In this document: positions 60,384-64,000 of the stretch, piece by piece
Position numbering within the stretch: the first letter of the stretch is position 1
Layout of the letters: the number at the start of each line of letters is the position of its first letter
NCBI GenBank assembly: GCA_019843655.1
Contig: JACDQD010000007.1
Coordinates: 25,562,365-25,626,364 of the forward strand
Source: Lethocerus indicus
Taxonomy: Eukaryota > Arthropoda > Insecta > Hemiptera > Belostomatidae
DNA length: 64,000 bases
Direction of reading: 5' to 3'
The notes under the pieces: model-generated
Told to the model about the DNA's origin: nothing
The model's database searches: none
What the model saw: the letters and a program-made list of their open reading frames with translations, nothing else
Position numbers and translations under genes: made by a program

Positions 60384-60586
60384 GAAACCGGTCTATCTGT
60401 CTCCTCTCGCCGGTTCCGTCTCTTAAAACACAGGTTTCGGGCGCTCGCCATCTTCAGTAGCAGTGTGGGCCACAATTGGCACATGGTACCGGCAAAACGA
60501 CCAAACCAGCGAGAGGAGACAGAAGAACACGAAATCTACGCGGGTATTCCAACCGCTCGCAGGCCACAAAACAGGTATGACAAACT
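60384..60586. mobile_element. family A element, right end complete
   Basis: A shortened left arm (ctgtctcctctcgccggttc), the inner block aggtttcgggcgctcgccat cttcagtagcag, almost no centre, then a right arm that lacks the ribozyme-like block, to caaaacaggtatgacaaac. It sits inside the longest frame of the window (60108-60671), which is therefore a chance fusion. Confidence 0.82.
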
Positions 60587-61030
60587 AGTTTTAGATATAG
60601 TACCTGAATTTTTGCGGTGGCAACAATTATATGATCCGTCTATAAAAAATCAAATTTTTTTCCAAGTATAGTACTTGGGACTATACTGATTAGTGATGTT
60701 TTAGATGTAGTATTTAAATTTTCGTCGATTAAACAATCCGATCGATAGTCGTCCAATCGGAACAAACTGGTGGACAATTGATTTAAATTCCGTTAAAACG
60801 TAATTTAAATATTCCGGTTCATTCAAATTTAGAATGACGACCGGTTTATTAACAGGCGACAACGAACTTAATGCTGAAAATATATTCAAAACAGGTCGTA
60901 AATAGCTAGGCCGATTTCAACATGTCGCGACAGTCAGTCAGCAGGCTCCACGCCAGAAAGAAGCCGAAGCGTTCGGCCGTTTGAATTATTGCTGTGGCAA
61001 CAATTATAGGAAGTCGACCGTCAATAAAAT
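60587..61030 (+). repeat. local duplications around ggcaacaattata
   Basis: ttagatatagtacctgaatt / ttagatgtagtatttaaatt (60592, 60700) and tgcggtggcaacaattatat / tgctgtggcaacaattatag (60615, 60989) recur within 450 bp. Confidence 0.5.
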
Positions 61031-61191
61031 AAATTTATATCCCCTTTATTTTCTGTTTAAAGTCATCGAGAACAGATGAATCAATTACTGGGGATTATAT
61101 ATAAGCCTTCGTAAAATTCTTATGTAGGTAAAATGAAGTTGAGAGTACCATCGACGGGTGGATTCTCCGGTCGAATCATATGGATTCGATT

Positions 61192-61400
61192 GTAACTCTC
61201 AGGTCACATTTCAATTTATCGAGATTTTACCAAATGATTACAGCTTTTTTCGTGAGATGGCGCATAAATCTTAATCCTATAACGTGGTCAAGACAACCAA
61301 TATCAATATCTTTTTTTTCATTCGCATATATAGGTTTATAATTGCTGATTTTTCGTTCCCCAATTTTTGTATTTAAAATAAAACTTCGGCCCATAGAGGA
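61192..61400 (-). mobile_element. piggyBac-type MITE copy 2, one end lost
   Basis: Reverse-complement match to the intact copy at 62885-63114 over about 205 bp with few changes. The right terminus is nearly intact: ggcccatagagga then TTAA at 61401-61404, the last terminal base changed from g to a. The other terminus has been replaced by unrelated sequence before tgtaactctcaggtcac. Confidence 0.8.
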
Positions 61401-61679
61401 TTAAAAAGAAAAATTGTAGTCGTAACAGCCTTCCTAATCTTATTCTGGGTAGAACAGAATTTAGCGTGAAGACGAAACGCTTGTAATCAGTCGAAAAGAC
61501 TCGATTCCTCTACATTCCGAATTTTCTAATACCGACTAAGTCATAAGAGAAATAGTTCGGGGTGACGAATACTTCCTGTTTATGAACAATAAAAGAGTTA
61601 GTGTTCTCAGTAGTATTAGTGGCGGTGCCGGAGGAACAACACTAGGCAGGAAGGAAATCAGTGCCGATAGTCTAAAATA

Positions 61680-61683
61680 GATA

Positions 61684-61734
<51 letters not shown>

Positions 61735-61745
61735 ACACACACATG
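61680..61745. repeat. (TA)n microsatellite
   Basis: About 45 bases of TA with two gtatat interruptions, then acctacacacacac. Confidence 0.95.
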
Positions 61746-61837
61746 ACAATAGATGACAAGCCGTCCGGATAATGTCGGAATACCGGGAAGGCGGCAGTGC
61801 TATCCGAGATAGGCAACAATCGCGATTCCAGGAACGG

Positions 61838-62066
61838 TTGACAATCTTCTTCAACTTGTAGCCGATTAATCGTACGCCGATTACTTACCGCCGAGGAATC
61901 CACTGATTCCCAACGGTAGACATTTAGAAAAACGTACATGTAAGCACAATCAAGGAACTTGTTTTGTTTTATAAATAGAAGAAATGACCTACGGAGCGTA
62001 AAAGGCAATTAGTTTTTCTCCAGGGGCGAAATAAGCTATATCCTTTTATGCCACCACATGAACGAT
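61838..62066 (+). repeat. diverged tandem unit 1
   Basis: caatcttcttcaacttgta, aatccactgattcccaacgg, tagacatttagaaaaacgta catgtaagcacaa, agaagaaatgacctac and aggggcgaa occur in the same order at 62177-62390. Offset is about 310-340 bp. Confidence 0.75.
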
Positions 62067-62176
62067 CTTAATATTTCTCCCTTTCTATGTATATATGTAT
62101 CCCATGAAGATTCATTCTGCGCAGTGTAATGGTTGACAAAACGTTATGAATTTGGTTTGAAGGAATTGAAAAAAAA
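62067..62176 (+). repeat. unit tail, recurs at 63119-63212
   Basis: atttctccctttctatgtat to ccatgaagattcattctg and gtaatggttgacaaaac. The same blocks occur at 63119-63212. Confidence 0.6.
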
Positions 62177-62390
62177 TCATCAATCTTCAACTTGTTGATC
62201 GTCTTGTACCGCCGATGAATCCACTGGTTCACAACGGCAGACATTTAGAAAAACGTCCATGTAAGCACAAATTGAGGAAATTATTATTATTTATAAAGAG
62301 AAGAAATGACATACAGGGCGTGAAACACCAATTGGTTTTTATCTAGGGGCGAATACGCTGTATCATGTTATGCCATCACATTCGTTCCTG
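62177..62390 (+). repeat. diverged tandem unit 2
   Basis: Counterpart of 61838-62066, about 80% alike in the best blocks, for example gacatttagaaaaacgtcca tgtaagcacaa. Confidence 0.75.
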
Positions 62391-62884
62391 TTTTCCTTTT
62401 TACATAAATATGCTCGCCATTAGTTCCAGGACAAGTCGATACAACTTCGTATATCTACGCATACATTTTCCTCTGTCATTCATCGAAATAGCCTCATATT
62501 CGTTTTGTATCATTGTATGAATGATACGTATTTATAATTGTTCAAAATGAGAACAGTTTACGAATGCGTGTGTAGTGGGCGGAAAAATATCATAGTGGCC
62601 CCCGGGTCAATATGAAAATTACAAAAATTTCACCAAAAACAACACGTCTCCTCGGAAGGCTTCCCCGGTTAGAGCGGAATATCCGAGATAGGCTTATCGG
62701 AATTCCAATAACTCCGATGATCTCTTCATTGCGCTATCCAGGATCGTGTTATCGCACTGGTATGCCTACGGGGTGGGGGGTGGAAATTCCTATTCGTATA
62801 CTCGTGAATGAATTGTCCAAAATGAGGAAATCCTCGAATACTAACTCAGAAAAAAGCCAAAACTGGAGAACAGAACAATCTTAA
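62391..62884. other. no recognisable feature
   Basis: Nothing supported. It ends with TTAA (62881-62884), the left target-site copy of the MITE that follows. Confidence 0.4.
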
Positions 62885-63114
62885 CCCTCTATGGGCCGAA
62901 TTTTTATTTTAAATTCAAAAAAATTGGGGAAACGAAAAATCAGCAATTATAAACCTATATATGCAAATGAAAAAAATTGATATTGACATAGGTTGTCTTG
63001 ACAACGTTATATAGGATTAAGATTTATGCCCCATCTCACGAAAAAACTATAATTATTTGGTAAAATCTCGATAAATTTAAATGTGACCTGAAAGTTACAC
63101 TGGCCCATAGAGGG
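62885..63114. mobile_element. piggyBac-type MITE, intact, 230 bp
   Basis: Perfect 13-bp terminal inverted repeats CCCTCTATGGGCC (62885-62897) and GGCCCATAGAGGG (63102-63114) are flanked by TTAA on both sides (62881-62884, 63115-63118). TTAA target sites and termini starting CCCT are hallmarks of piggyBac. There is no coding capacity, so it must have been moved by a transposase elsewhere. It appears to have inserted into the local repeat cluster, since unit-tail sequence (63119 on) resumes right after it. Confidence 0.88.
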
Positions 63115-63118
63115 TTAA

Positions 63119-63212
63119 TACTTCTCCATTTCTTTATATACACATATATATTCCGTGAAGATTAATTCCACGGTTCCACTAATATTCGTGTAACGGTTGC
63201 CAAAACAGAGTG
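63119..63212 (+). repeat. unit tail copy 2
   Basis: cttctccatttctttatata to ccgtgaagattaattcc and gtaacggttgccaaaac, matching 62067-62176. Confidence 0.6.
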
Positions 63213-63261
63213 CAACGAAAACCAGTCATTTTTTTAAAATATAACTATTACATGGTGGAAG

Positions 63262-63345
63262 ATATATAAATTTTGTTTGATACATGCATGCCGGTCCGCG
63301 CGACCTTTCTACATTTATTTACTATGAGTATTAGGACAAAATACA
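63262..63345 (+). repeat. short direct repeat a
   Basis: tatataaattttgtttgata catgcatgccggtc, then tttctacatttatttac. Matches 63418-63512. Confidence 0.5.
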
Positions 63346-63417
63346 CCTGTATTGTTCGTAATGTTGTTGGTAATCTGTACAGTTAGGACCTATATCCAAT
63401 GTACATAGAATACCGCA

Positions 63418-63512
63418 GTATGAATATACAAATTTTGTTTAATAAATGGAAGACGGCCGGCGGACGTTTCTGCATTTATATATACGAATATTTGGACTAG
63501 AGTAAAGTAAAT
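63418..63512 (+). repeat. short direct repeat b
   Basis: aatatacaaattttgtttaa taaatggaagacggcc, then gtttctgcatttatatat. About 158 bp after repeat a. Confidence 0.5.
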
Positions 63513-63873
63513 AGACCGCTGAGTTTCTATATATAATATATCGTTATAGATTTCGGTCGGAAATATATCCGGTAGGAATTTAACATTAACCGCAAACAAC
63601 GGGAGGGCTGGAAATTATTGAATTTACCTTGCCTGTTGACCGTTCAGTGGCCGGTTCAGTAAACATTCAAACGTCGGTTAATAGGATTAATTATCGGGGG
63701 TTGAAATCGGTTTCGCCCCTTCAATTATCACGAATTATATAAATGGTTTCTCATTTTTGAAGAACATATTTTAAAATCAAACTCGTCTTTTATTATAATA
63801 CACTGCTCTGCTGGTTTCCCCAACTCCTTTCACACTCCAATTATTGAAATATTCAAAAAACTTGGCCTAAGCT
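63513..63873. other. no recognisable feature
   Basis: AT-rich; nothing supported. Confidence 0.35.
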
Positions 63874-63926
63874 AAGTTGGCTTCAAGATAAGGAAGGCTG
63901 AACTTAGTTTTTAAGTTGGCTTCAAC
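63874..63926 (+). repeat. 14-bp direct repeats
   Basis: taagttggcttcaa occurs at 63874-63887 and 63913-63926. Confidence 0.7.
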
Positions 63927-64000
63927 TCATTACACCCTGTTCTTGTGTGTTCGTCCCGCCGTCAGGCAACAAGTTCGCAACTTGGAACTTGCCAATTGCT

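Larger units (their letters stand above)
1..64000 (-). other. probable interior of one very long intron
   Basis: No recognisable exon, transposase, reverse transcriptase or conserved protein domain appears on either strand, and the open frames are short and mostly AT-, GA- or repeat-driven. Three fused 3'/5' splice-site signals of the recursive type (near 938, 19837 and 55506) all lie on the minus strand. That is the arrangement expected across a long intron of a minus-strand gene. What is seen: the splice signals, their shared orientation and the lack of exons. What is inferred: that they belong to one intron, and that it covers most or all of the window. The host gene cannot be named. The alternative is ordinary intergenic DNA with three chance matches. 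Confidence 0.55.

Noticed and set aside
60108..60671. Longest open frame, 187 codons, plus strand
   Set aside because: Its second half is translated from a family A palindromic element and from local duplicated DNA. No domain is recognised.
1..64000. CRISPR arrays, operons, bacterial genes or viral genes
   Set aside because: None seen: no regularly spaced identical repeats, no dense coding, and no recognisable viral protein.

Overview
This is a 64 kb stretch of AT-rich eukaryotic DNA, probably from an arthropod and most likely an insect. CpG dinucleotides are not depleted, which argues against a vertebrate. Both strands hold only short, unrelated reading frames, and I recognise no protein-coding exon, rRNA, intact tRNA or CRISPR array. 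The content is intronic or intergenic sequence, dispersed short mobile elements and simple repeats.

The strongest structural signal is three unrelated sites on the minus strand, near 938, 19837 and 55506. In each, a branch-point-like motif and a polypyrimidine tract ending in CAG are followed at once by the 5' splice-site sequence GTATGTAC. This fused 3'ss|5'ss layout is that of recursive splicing (ratcheting) points. Three in the same orientation suggest that most or all of the window lies inside one very long intron of a minus-strand gene whose exons are outside the window. Transcription would meet 55506 first, then 19837, then 938.

The second signal is a short, highly palindromic element, called family A here, with about 25 whole or partial copies. 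Full copies are about 250-300 bp. They begin with tagaatacctgttttg, and each arm carries the block gctaCTGAAGAtggcgagcagccGAAAccggTCtagc. That block has the layout of a hammerhead ribozyme: stem I gcta/tagc, core CUGANGA, stem II ggc/gcc, GAAA, a self-complementary stem III accggu, and a cleavage-type UC. At least three copies keep every core residue (34727-34763 minus, 33957-33993 minus, 41557-41593 plus). Internally deleted derivatives shrink to about 150, 144 and even 38 bp.

Region by region: 1-19 kb holds family A copies, family B (gctctcaatactgc), an AT microsatellite and a GA-rich tract. Position 18.6-19.0 kb is a family A copy with a 140 bp extension that is almost identical to 41.5-41.8 kb. 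20-40 kb holds degraded copies of families A, B, C, H and K, and at 39.5-39.9 kb a candidate non-LTR retroelement tail with three adjacent hairpins and an (AAATA)n end. 40-41.8 kb is a cluster of family A and B copies, including a possible occupied/empty insertion-site pair. 48-49 kb has a diverged direct duplication, 52.9-54.1 kb two more family A copies and a family H inverted repeat. 60-63.5 kb is a dense nest of local duplications and contains a 230 bp piggyBac-type MITE (TTAA target site, 13 bp terminal repeats) with a second inverted copy 1.5 kb away.
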